A stretch of DNA of 64,000 nt from Echinococcus granulosus (lineage: Eukaryota; Platyhelminthes; Cestoda; Cyclophyllidea; Taeniidae). The stretch's first letter is position 1. The number at the start of each line of letters is the position of its first letter. A model generated the notes under the pieces. It did not search any database. It was not told where the DNA came from and saw only the letters and a program-made list of their open reading frames with translations. The DNA is taken from assembly GCF_000524195.1 (NCBI RefSeq), contig NW_020170386.1:1853949-1917948 (forward strand). Direction: 5' to 3'. Below are positions 28,006 to 39,386 of the stretch, in pieces. The position numbers and the translations under genes are program-made.

Positions 28006-29312
28006 ATGTCGAAACTTGTGAAACTGTATCATGGTTATTCCAACCTATTGGTGAAGTATCCTGTAAGAACGCAGGCCGTTTCCACAGGTAAGGAACTTAT
28101 ATTAACTCAATTTGCAGCCATAATTATGGGATGCGGAGATATTATTGCTCAGAAGATTGTTGAAAAACGCGAGTGGGAGCTTTCCCGCACCGTCAAATTC
28201 GGTGCTATCGGCTTGTTTGCCATAGTAAATCTGGTGATCGTTTATCGACCTTGTCATCTACAGGGTCCGACGCTTAACTTTTGGTACGCCTTTTTGGATA
28301 GGATTTATAAAGGACAGTCAGTTATACGTACTCTCAAGATGGTAGCAACCGACCAGGTTAATTTATATTGACTTTCTTAATTCTGTGTACCCTAGGTTGT
28401 GATGGCCCCCATTCTTTGTAGTTCCATCATCGGCCTGGCCGCTTTTACTAGAAATTGGTCGGTCGAAGAGGCCAAACAAAAACTTTCCACGTCGTTTTGC
28501 TCCGCTTTGAAAAAAAACTATATGGTTGGTCAATTTTTCGTTACTTTATGAAATGCATCGACAATAAAACAACCTATAAGAGCTCCTGCTAGCACCTGAA
28601 GATGCAGTTCTCACACTGTGACGCATGATGTGATATGTAAGTAGCCACTTTGTTTCATTCACAGCGAATGGAGAAGGAGCCCTTCTGGTAGCCAGAGTGA
28701 TTAGTATCATCGTTTAGTCTAAAGTTGAATTTTTCTAGGCCTTATTGTCTAAAGTAATTACCAGAAAGGCGTGCCCTTTGTGTGCTGTTTTCATCATAGT
28801 GATAGTCTTCGAATTGCTTTTTGATTTTCCTCATTGCATTTATTGGGCTTTTGGTGCAGCATTATTCGGGTTGGAGACTGAAATATGGATTGAATTGTGT
28901 TGACATTAATGAATTCTGGCCAACAATTGTGTTCGATTGACGAGGACATTGAGATTTTTAGCAATTGTCGCAAATTTCACTATTTAAACAATTTTGACTA
29001 TAAACGTGATCTCCAAAGTAGTGCTACTGATAAGCACTGAAGACGCATTTTCAGTTATCATCGATGTGGGTTCGAAAGGCGTAAATACTTTCAAACATGA
29101 AAGTGCTATGAGGATTTTCACTCCTTAGCTTTTGTTCCTATCTAGGTCTGGCCGCCTACACAGTTCATTAACTTCACATTTGTTCCGGTTCACTTCAGGT
29201 AACCATCAATTACTACTAACATCTACACTATAGGCTTTTTGTCGTCAACTTTGTGTCATTGTTTTGGAACAGTTTCCTCTCCTACATAAGTCAAAAGAAA
29301 AAAGTGGATTAA
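28006..29312 (+). CDS. MPV17: MPV17/PMP22-family membrane protein
   Basis: Proteins of this family are four-helix channels of the inner mitochondrial or peroxisomal membrane; MPV17 supports mitochondrial DNA maintenance. Exons: 28006-28224, 28264-28356, 28396-28524, 29146-29198, 29234-29312, giving 190 residues (human MPV17 is 176). Family landmarks are TGKELILTQFAAIIMGCGDI in the first helix, GPTLNFWYAFLDRIY, the late signature VWPPTQFINFTFVPVHFRL, and WNSFLSY before a short basic tail. Introns are 39, 39, 621 and 35 nt. The first 39-nt intron (28225-28263) has no stop and is a multiple of three, so its retention would add 13 hydrophobic residues. It is treated as an intron because removal restores the family spacing before GPTLNFWY. 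A polyadenylation signal follows at 29399. MPV17, MPV17L2 and PXMP2 cannot be separated with certainty. Confidence 0.92.
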
Positions 29313-29398
29313 ATTGAAGGATGCCTTTCTACTATTTCCATTTTGGCTCGTGATAGTTATTTAAAATAGAGCTGTTAGAAACGACGAGTTATAATCTT

Positions 29399-29404
29399 AA
29401 TAAA
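29399..29404 (+). terminator. Candidate polyadenylation signal of the MPV17-like gene
   Basis: AATAAA lies 87 bases after the stop codon at 29312. Confidence 0.55.
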
Positions 29405-29659
29405 AGTGGACCCATGGTTCCTGTTTTGTGCCTTCATTGATGATCAGTTGTGAGTAAGTAATGGTACGTAAATGATGAAGTCGATGGTAACGATGTTTGG
29501 TTTGGCACAAGGAAGATGGTAACTATTTTTCCGCTAATATGAACTTTCATGGCTCTCATCGATACATTCAAAATTCAAGCAGCGACACCATTGCTGCGTT
29601 TTACGCCAATCTCAGGCCTTTTTAATACCAACGCTGTAGATGGGGCATCAATGATCCTT

Positions 29660-29675
29660 AGGAGGAGGAGGAGGA
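29660..29675. repeat. Short GGA microsatellite
   Basis: Five tandem GGA units in the intergenic stretch between the MPV17-like gene and the RRM gene. No function is inferred. Confidence 0.7.
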
Positions 29676-30572
29676 TTTATAAAGTGTCTCAAGAATATGA
29701 TCAGTAGAGCGTCCATAAGTGGAGGAAAAGTAAGAGTGGAGTGTCATAGAGCGTGACCAAACTTTGGGTCACTTTTGGATTTGACAAACATTTTGACCAT
29801 GAAAACATTTCTTTGTAAAAGTGACAAATCAAGCTAGTTTTCGGCATTTCATCATTTGGGCATGAGTACATTCAACTGGTGGTGCAAGGCCAGTCTACTC
29901 ATATCTTCTAAAGTGGGTGCCAATATTATCAACTCTCGATAAATTGTGGAGACTGTGGAGGAATCGTACAAATCTATACCCTTAAATTTTAAAACTGGCC
30001 TATCTTGGAGCATACTTTTAAATTGATAGCAAAGCCACGAAGCGTGGCGGTTGTGTAGACTTCCAACTTTAAGCTAGGGATTATCCTTAAGCAAAAATAA
30101 TTGGGCCTCGAAGTTTATGCGAGAAGCATGAGTTTTTCCTGGGCCAGGTATTGGATCAGTCATGATCCTACACTTACCACCGCAATCGGTTTCCGTGATT
30201 TAATTATTCTTTCACAGCCTTAAGAGAGGGGGACCTGAAATTACGGCATAAAATGTCGTTTGAAAGAGCTAAATGCATTTAAAGTGAGTGGCGTGGTAGG
30301 CGACATAGGTAGCGATAAAATGGTATTAGTGACGAGTGGGGTTTCTTGGCCATCTCATAACTGTGCTGCAAATCAGATGCTTGATTATTGGGGTAAGTGT
30401 AAAACACCCAAACCGCGAATAGTGGGCCGTCTAATTTGCTGATTCAAAGCTCGCGCGTGCATTTGTACGTCAACTTTATTGATCTCCCTGCGATAAATCA
30501 ATAAATGCATGAAACACTCAAGCCACCTGTCAGTGTCGACCACAAACAGCAGACTCAAGGTCCCCTCTCAGT

Positions 30573-33500
30573 ATGGTCGACGTTGAAAAGCTCTGGAAAA
30601 ACTGGTAGGTTTGTTAATTTTTTTGCATTTAGCTCTTAATTGTCATAGCCATGCTTCAACCACATTCCTTTTATGTCATTTGACACGCACTTAGCTGCTC
30701 ATGGTCTAAGTATAAACAACGGCCATGGTAAGCAGCACCCTCGTTTCTTCCTAGGTATTTTTAAAAGTGCTGTCAGGGGAAAAATTGAGTCTTGAGATTT
30801 TGCGAAGACAAAACTTCAAATCTTAAAACATAATTATTGCATTCCTGCGATTTTCATATTTTATCGGGATCTTAGCTGTCTCCTTAGATATTAGTTTACC
30901 GAGTTAATTAGTTACAAATGAAGTTACAAGCAAACCACGTGTTGGAAGTTGATAAGCTAACCCAGTTATTCACCGATCACCGTTGGACAAGCACAGGCAT
31001 CTTCACATTCTGAGTATGGGTTTGAGAATATCCTATAAAAACATTAATTGCTTTCCACTCATATAACGTTTAATTATGCCTTTACGGATCCCACCGAATC
31101 TTTATTGCTCAGTATTCGTATGTTATAAATTGGCATAGAAACTATTAAAACATTCTTATTTAAATACTATTTTCCCGATCCTTGATGGATTTAGTACTAT
31201 GCACCAAGATCTGAAATCGGGTCTTATGAAAAATTACTCCTAAAAGCGGTAGCCTATGGATTTGCTTGCCTGTCGGGAAGTGATTGGTGGACATAGCTTG
31301 CAAAGTATCACCAAGGTAGAAAACCGTATTTAATTAGTCACAGATTCATTTCAAGTATAATGCCTTGCCAAAAAATAGATTTACTCAAATCTGTAAATAA
31401 CGTATAAATTAATTGTGCACAACTTATTGGAAACAGCTCCTCTCTCCGTGATTCACAAACTACCAATGGACAAACGAATTTCGACAACGTTTTGGGCAAT
31501 TGGGGTCTTTTATATTTTTTTTTTCACGTAGTTTGCTGGACACCTATGACACTTCTGACGAATCCGACTGTAGTAGCGAGGGCAATGGAGAAGCCAACAC
31601 CAATAATTCCACTATTCACACCTTAAACACAAGCGAGACACTTAACACGAGCAGCATCGACAAGACTGATCAAAACATCAATTCTGAAGGCACAGCCGCT
31701 TCTAACCCTCAAACGACCTCCACGACGGCATCCCTACTTCCAATGCAGCCACAACAGAAAAACCAGAACGCTGTGGTTCTCTCCCGCGAAGAGGCTCTGG
31801 TGCGGCTGATTGAACGAACGCGCTACCCCATCATGCAGGAGAACGGACAGCGCCGCTACGGCCCACCACCTGACTGGACAGGCCCAGCACCCGCTCGTGG
31901 CTGCGAGATCTTCATCGGCAAGATTCCACGTGATTGCTTTGAAGATGAGCTGGTCCCCGTTTTCGAAAGCGTTGGTAAGGTCTACATGTTCCGCCTCATG
32001 ATGGATTTCAGTGGATGCAACCGTGGCTATGGTTTCTGTATCTACACCAATCGTGAGGACACGAGGAAAGCTGTCCAAAAACTTGACGCCTACGAGATAC
32101 GCAAGTCAAAAGCCCTAGGAGTGTGTTTCTCGGTGGACAATTGTCGTCTATTCGTCGGTGGGATTCCAAAAACTAAGACAAAGGAGGAGATATTCTATGA
32201 AATGGCTAAAGTGACCGAGGGAGTGAGAGACGTCATCGTCTATCCAAGTGTAGTGGATAAAACAAGAAATCGAGGATTCGCTTTCGTAGAATATGAAAAT
32301 CACAAAGCCGCTGCTATGGCGAGGCGAAAGCTTATACCCGGCAGAATATACCTGTGGGGACACCAAGTGGCTGTGGATTGGGCAGAACCAGAACGAGAGG
32401 TGGACGAGGATGTGATGTCAAAGGTAAATCTCGATCACCGTGCTTCAATTACTTATGGCCAAATTAAATAATGAGCGTGTAAATCAAACGCCACCATTGT
32501 TATTACTGAAATGGAACAGTAGGCGGATCAGATTTAATGAATGCAATTTCTATTTCTAATCTATAGCCCGTATGTTATTCCAAAAATTCAATAAAGCAAT
32601 GTTGTATTGGATCATTTTAGGTCTTTATGGAGCGACTTATGTAAGAATGTAGAAAGGTATTCGTAAATTATGGGTTGCTTAGTTTCGGGCAAAATGATAA
32701 CCGAAATAACCCCGTTATCTACCATTCAAAATATGGGAGCTGAAATGATGTTTGCGTGATTTTATTGTCGAAACAGGTTCGAATTCTTTATGTCCGAAAC
32801 CTGATGCTGCATACCACAGAAGAGACTTTAAGAGATCAGTTCAATCTTGCTGCAGGCTTCAAAAACGCCGTTGAAAGAGTCAAGAAGATGAAGGATTATG
32901 CCTTCATCCATTTCACTGACCGAACCTTTGCCGCAAATGCACTGGCTGTCATGAATGGCAAGTTGAAATATTTGTCAAGTGTTCAGTCAATTATTGTATC
33001 CACTGTTTCCACTTGCAGCACCGAATGAGCACGACTTGCTTTAGTTAGTAACTGACAATCAAATAAGTTATGCACAAATAACAGCGAGGAAATAGTTTAG
33101 CTTTATGTAATTGCTACTTAAATGGGCTTTCGAATAAAATTCTTACCCATTAGGATAAACTTTCATAATACTGGTTCAAGTTTACTGATGCATAAACATC
33201 AGATGTGCAAATACATTTAATCGAATTGGGTTCTGCAAAGCAGAAACAAATGCAGCAATTTTTTGCCATTTAGGTACACTCGTAAAAAGTAAACACCCTT
33301 CGTCATATTACGCTTAAAGGAATTTATGCGCTTTTTCTTCGACTGAATTTCCTGTCAATCCATTCAAGCACGCTGGCTTATGCCTTTTGATGAATTTTCT
33401 ACTAGAATGGTGGTTTTCAATCTCGAAAAGCTTGCAATTTTGAACTCATGCAAATGTGTTTATTATGTACCCTTTTTCTGATCACATTATTTAGGTTACT

Positions 33501-35774
33501 ACCTAGACGGATCAAGAATTGAAGTCAGCTGGGCAAAACCGGTAGACAAAACTGATAGTCTTCGGGCAGCGCAGCGCGCAACCCTTCAATCAGGAACGTC
33601 TGGTTTCTCGTTTGACCAGGCTAACTTCATGAGCCTCCTTAAGTCTACTCCTCCCAGTTTGCCTCAGAGCCATGATGCCTTCGGTATTAACGGCCTGTCC
33701 CTTCAATATCAGCAGCAGCATCTGCACCAGCAGCAGTTCCTACTTGGTGCCCTTATAAGTAGTGCAGATGGAAGACGAAATTCCGCCATTTCCGAGAACA
33801 ATTCAGTGACCACATTTCGTGATTTGTCTTCACAGACTCCAGGCGAACGAATCGTGCGTGAAGCACTTGCCATATCGCGTATACTCAATGAACCGAAAAA
33901 TGTCAACTTGGGTCAACAACAGATGCCTCAAATTCCTGCCCATGTGCAACTCATACGTAGACAGCAATCAATTTTATCTCCACTACTTAACGACTATATG
34001 CACTATCAAAAGTAATTTCAAGAGTAAAAACTCTCAAGTCATATTTAAAAATATTTATACATATTGCAGAAAATGGTATGATTTAATGTTTGGTATAAGC
34101 TTCGAAGTCCCAAGAATTTTCATTGCTTAAAACCTTTATGTGCTGTAGAGGTGAATGCATGTCTTTGATAAATAAAACGTTTATGTGCAGATATTTAATC
34201 CAAACTTCAATCGTGAAATGTTTGTTAATTGCCTCTAGACAAGCCGATAAAGATGCTGACAGTATGCAGAGGATTTTGTTTGAAATGAATTCTCGAAAGC
34301 ATTTGGAGCCCCAGAGGCAACTCCTACCCGCCCTAGGGCAAAACTTGATTGATGTATGTTTGCAAGTATTATATGGACTATGGGTCCAAAAATATGTTAA
34401 AATTAATTGTTTTTGTTTTCTTTAGCCAACTTACAGTCAGAATGATTCATTTAATTACACCTACCAAATCAATAATCATCTTTTGATGTCCAACCCTCTA
34501 ATGTCAAAGCCACCCACACATCTGCCAATGAATAATGCATTACAAAATCAGCAAAGCATGTGGCCTGATCCTGTGACGATTCAAAACAGACCCCGACAAG
34601 TGGAAGGGATTAGCCTGGATCCCCATTCATGCCGCTCACCACCCTTCAATGCGACGGCGCCCGTTAATGATGCCCAAAATGCAATGACTAGTCTTGAAAA
34701 CCATTTAAGCAAAACCTCGCTCAGTCAAGGTTTCAGAAATAGATTCAATCAGACATCACTTGGCGATGGCTTAGGTAAGACACTCTTGACACGTGCATTA
34801 AACATCAGTTGACTCTCTATCTATTTGCACCGGTCCGTGCCCGTTGGCTACATACCATAGGTGCCTCAATGGTAGGTTCGCTTTTAGGGTATTGAGTAAT
34901 TAAATTTTGGAGACAAGTTGTTTTGCCCAAGCAGACTGAACAGAACACTAAATCTTCTTAGATAAGCGATAGTTTGACGTACTTGTCTTTTCATTGTTAT
35001 TGATGATGACTATTGCAAATCCTCGCTAACAGTTCACATGAGATTCTACTGGCGTAGAACCTGCACCTAATTTTATAAAGATTCATTAAAGTACTAATCT
35101 CCCATTCTTGTGAAATGAATCTAACGTTTTTAAAGGACGCATTAATTATATCAGTCAACAGTGGTACACCCTGGCCTGTAATAGGGTAAATAATTAAACC
35201 ACGCATTATTCGTAATCACACGAAGCTTAAGCAGTATTATCACATTATAGGTTTAGACCTATTCCAGAAAAAGGACAGGATTAATTGCAATTATGATCAG
35301 AGTGATTTGGTAATCACGTCAGCTCAATGCGCAAATTTGCAATCAAACATTGATTCAATCAACCATTCGATTTTCAATACTCAGTTCGCAACGCAGAGAA
35401 TGGGCGAACCGCCAACAGTCAATTCTCTTTTTACTAATACACAGATGCAATTAAGTCTAACTGAGAAACTCCGTCGACGTCAAGCCGCAATACAACAATT
35501 ACCCAAAGGTTTTAGCGAGTTTCCGATACCCCAAATTACACAGACCCCTGAAAACTTACTACTTGATCAAACGAATCCCCCCTCCTTACTGCCCCTTCTG
35601 ACAAACCACATCGACTTTGTGAATGATCAAGGGTATCGGCTGGCCTCTCCCGGATTACAGGAAACGATGTCAAGTTCTCCCATCGAAGTGCCTGATTTAA
35701 AATTTTCTGTTGATGAATTAATCATGGACGACGAGCAAAGATTTCAATTAACCCCAACAAATAAGTTAAGTTAA
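30573..35774 (+). CDS. RBM46/RBM47/A1CF: Three-RRM RNA-binding protein of the A1CF/RBM46/RBM47 group
   Basis: Members bind AU-rich mRNA and act in RNA editing, splicing or germ-cell mRNA control. Exons: 30573-30604, 31532-32423, 32777-32957, 33495-34011, 34239-34353, 34426-34774, 35251-35774, giving about 869 residues. RRM1 (about 135-213) has [11 protein letters not shown] and [11 protein letters not shown]2 (about 215-295) has CRLFVGGIP and [11 protein letters not shown]3 (about 309-385) has [15 protein letters not shown] and [16 protein letters not shown]. The motif [19 protein letters not shown] before RRM1 is a hallmark of this group. The remaining 480 residues are Gln/Asn/Ser-rich and probably disordered, far longer than in vertebrate members (about 530-600 residues in total). 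A first exon at 31466-31488 also fits phase 2 as an alternative start. The intron after 32957 is best read as GC-AG, giving MNGYYLDGS in register with family members. Confidence 0.91.
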
Positions 35775-36335
35775 CGATCAATGCTCGAGGCCCTTTGTTT
35801 TATGAAAGAACGGTCGAACAGATGTTAATAGTGGGAAAATTTAATGCATTGAGAAGTACGTTTTGCGTTACACTCAATTTTTCAGTCTGATAAGCCAGAT
35901 ATCCGTTTTCTTCACGCGTTGAGACCTGAATCAAATGGACAATGGCGAATTTAATCGTCTTGTCTGATTTCACAGTCCCTTCATGTACAAGATGACTTAA
36001 TGAATATGAATGAAGAGGTGAAACCGAAATCAGTGCTTATCACATGCAGATGTGTCTGCAATCATCGCAAATATATGTTTGTGTTGTGCAGAAATCAGGT
36101 TCCATCCCAATCAAAGAGCTAACCACCGTCTGCCATCCAGAAGTCAAGCTGAAAATCTAATCACTACATTTCTGCCATAACCTACGTTTCTTTTACTGTT
36201 CAAAATTCTAATCTAATTGCATCGAACTGTTAAGAATTTGAATACCCATCTTGACACCTGACTTGAGTTTTCGAAAGAATATACGATTCCTTCCTAAAAA
36301 GCCTTTTAAACTAGCTCTGGCAATATGGATTCAGG
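35775..36335. other. 3' flank of the RRM gene
   Basis: Probable 3' untranslated region and flank up to the second 83-bp repeat copy. No canonical AATAAA was seen close to the stop. Confidence 0.4.
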
Positions 36336-36418
36336 TGACCAAAAAAGTTCGAGCGGCTTCCGTTATAGCTCGCCGTTCTGACTCGGTGTAATTTGTGGAG
36401 ACTTGTAAAATGCATGCA
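36336..36418 (+). repeat. 83-bp repeat copy 2, ending at an assembly gap
   Basis: Identical base for base to 22462-22544 and in the same orientation. It again stops one base before a 100-N gap. Confidence 0.85.
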
Positions 36419-36419
36419 G

Positions 36420-36519
36420 NNNNNNNNNNNNNNNNNNNNNNNNNNNNNNNNNNNNNNNNNNNNNNNNNNNNNNNNNNNNNNNNNNNNNNNNNNNNNNNNN
36501 NNNNNNNNNNNNNNNNNNN
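36420..36519. other. Assembly gap of 100 N
   Basis: A placeholder gap of unknown true length inside or next to a repeat. Confidence 0.99.
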
Positions 36520-38106
36520 AATAGAAAGATTTAAATTGGAGGTAGAGATGCTACTCTATCTTATCTTCCGTGTCCCGCTGATGCTGCTTCATGTGATGGT
36601 TGTCTTCTTTCCTTGGCACCACCCCATTACATGGGAATTAGGCATTCGGGAGATAAAAGCGGGGCTGAAATGGGGATGGCTGGGGATGAGTTATTAACCT
36701 CCCAAGGACAATACCTTACAGAAGTGGATTTTGCAAGATTTTCTATTTTTAGAAGGTTTTATGGATTGTAGTGTCGACGGATCCAATTAATGAGGCCTTC
36801 TGGGAAGCTTAATGTGGTTATTTATTTTTTATAAAATCCCATCTTTAATAGAAGTGGTTAATTTATGCTTATGATTTTCAAGGAAAAATACGCGTTTGAT
36901 AGATGTAGAACACAAACTATGTTAGGATTTTCTAGTTAGTGAAGGCATGTTCCTCTAAGGTTCGTGCAACCTTTACTCCATTAATTTTCGATTCAAATTT
37001 TGCACTTAAACTTTACGTTTTTGTTGACGTGCCTCACTCAATTATGCTGGGAATACAAAACACTAATTTGTCAGTAGAAAGGTGAGCGAAGCATAAAATG
37101 TGTGAAAGTGGATACTACTCCCTTTTTTTTCATCGGGATACGTAGTTTGAATCACTAAAGCGGCCAGCTTTAAGAAACCGTCCATCTCTCAGTAATCTTA
37201 TCAACTTTAGCAATGCTCGCATTTAATGGGACTTGTAACTACTTACCACGCGTTTGAAAATCGTGCTTCAAGCACCCTTTTAGTACTTTTCTCTCGACAT
37301 ATGCCACGACATGTAGACACTTCGGACAAATAATGGTTGTTACATGAAAATTTCAGCAAATTTAAAAACACGTATCAGAGCTTGTTCAAGGATCCAAAAG
37401 ATGTAACAGCCAGAAAATGGTGGATAGTAAGCTTTAAATTTGTCATTTTTGGTGACATCAAATAGTCTCGTAATTGGTGACGAGAAAGTGAAGTGTTTTA
37501 GTTATACATGCACCGATTTCGACATTAATGCACTGAATTTTAAAAATTAATTGTGTGTGTGACTTGAAAACACTGAATTAGCTAGACCAAAGTTGGCACG
37601 TGTGGCATTCAAGGTGGACGCCCATTGGTTGAAATTCCACGCTTGGCAATCTCTGGTACGGACACGATTCACGATTTCTCCAAATTCACACTAACCATCG
37701 TTATCCTGACCTATTCCGTGGAAAATGAATCGGTTTATTCCTTTACCCATTGTCTTTAATAAAACGGTTTGCCTGCTCGTTAAAAATGGCGCCAGGCGAA
37801 TGGAACCCAGGTTTCTTATTCGTCATCGAATGCCCCAGGTTTTGCGATGTTATGCAGTAATGTTCGGTTTATGATATGGTAGCGGTCTACGTTACAGTTC
37901 CTTTAATGGTTGCAGCTCATTTAGATTCTGAGTTTGGAAAAACACCCTAGGTCAGGTCTTTCGGAAATTATTTACCGAATACATAAGCACAGTCGAGTTC
38001 GTACATGATTGCATACAACACAACTTTTAATAGTACTTGAAGCCTTATGGCCTAAAGCATTATTTAATGTTTTACGTTAGTTGTTTAACTCTCCCTTTTT
38101 GAGTTC

Positions 38107-38234
38107 TCGAGATTGTACTTTCGCCACGTGGGCTGGCCTCTGAGCATGCCAGTAGCCCCAAGCTCTATTGCATGTCATATACATATGAACTGCCCGGTAC
38201 TGTCTTCGCGGGGAGGGGGTCTCGGGGCACTACA
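38107..38234 (+). mobile_element. Truncated LTR relic of the miniature element family
   Basis: The right part aligns with the LTRs at 24902 and 39190: gtgggctggcc, then atgccagtagcccc, a diverged AT-rich middle, gtactgtcttc, and an end at cggggcactaca. The left half of the LTR is missing. It is more diverged than the other copies. Confidence 0.6.
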
Positions 38235-39189
38235 TTAACAAGTAATGGTCCAATTATTCAAAAGGCATAATTTCGTTGTGTAAACAGTCGAATGGTGTGC
38301 ACTACATAGTAGATCACAGTCTCTATTAGCAACTAAAATTATCCATGAAGTACTGCCAATTTTTATTGATAAGATTTTGTAAACATAGTTTCCGAATGGT
38401 CTATCCAAAAAAATTTTTACTAGATTGGTTTTAACTAGGAAGAAGAACTTAAATTCAGCTTACTACCATTTACAAAAACTGTTTTGTAAAAGGCCTTAAA
38501 TCTATTGACTAAAATTACAAAGTACTCCACATATCACGTATGTAGATGGAAAGAGCTCTTGCAACTTGACAAACCAAAATCAATTGTGGTCTCGACCGGT
38601 TAGTGCATGTTTTGCTTTCAAGGAACCACATGAATTGAAGAAAGCATAAATATCACGCCATCCGTTACATAATTTTAATAGAGAATTGGATATGTCAAAG
38701 TGTCATTGAAATAATCGAAGTTAAACCAAAGATCTATACATTCTGTTAATATTTGCAAATTCCCAAAATTTTTACAAAATTATCCTAACTAGAAACCACC
38801 GCCAATACCGACCTATTCTTGAATGAACTTAATTGCTATTATCGGTAATTAAAAATGGACCATGATTACAGGCGATAGTCAAAAAAAGGCTACAAAGATC
38901 AATTCAATTGCTTAAGGCCTCGTAAAACTAGAACGACGTTTTAAAAAACCCCTAACCGAGGTAAAAAACACGATGAGTACTCTCTTAAATACCTGTTTTT
39001 AGTTCTCGAATGTGAAGAATAACTAATAAATGGAGAGATCATCCTGCTTTTCCTGATCATTTTGAGAGCTTACTAATGAAAAAATCTGCGCGTAAATATC
39101 GATATAAAAACAGGAGACTGGTTTAGAATGGCATTTGTCAGGATGTTTCTTATCTCACGCTCATTTAAATGCATATTTACTCAATGGAT

Positions 39190-39386
39190 TGTAATACGAT
39201 AGTGGTTTATCCCTCGGTTCTGGTGAGGCGCCACTTTTGTACTTCGAATTAGCCCCCTTGTACCTCGCTGGGTGGGCTGGCCTTTTGGGCCATGCCAATA
39301 GCCCAGACACCTCCGTGCTGAATATATATATATGCTGCCCGAGTATTTTGTCTTCTTTTGTCTTCAGGGAGTCTCGGGACGCTACA
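39190..39386 (+). mobile_element. Solo LTR of the miniature element with a 4-bp target duplication
   Basis: 197 bp running from TGTAATACGATAGTGG to GGGACGCTACA, clearly related to the 199-bp LTRs at 24902-25822 but in plus orientation. The flanking four bases GGAT occur at 39186-39189 and again at 39387-39390, as expected for integrase. It most likely formed by recombination between the two LTRs of a full element. Confidence 0.8.

Larger units (their letters stand above)
29313..30572. other. Intergenic stretch upstream of the RRM gene
   Basis: It holds the MPV17-like polyadenylation signal and the GGA microsatellite. Nothing coding is supported. The promoter of the RRM gene is expected towards its right end. 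Confidence 0.5.
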
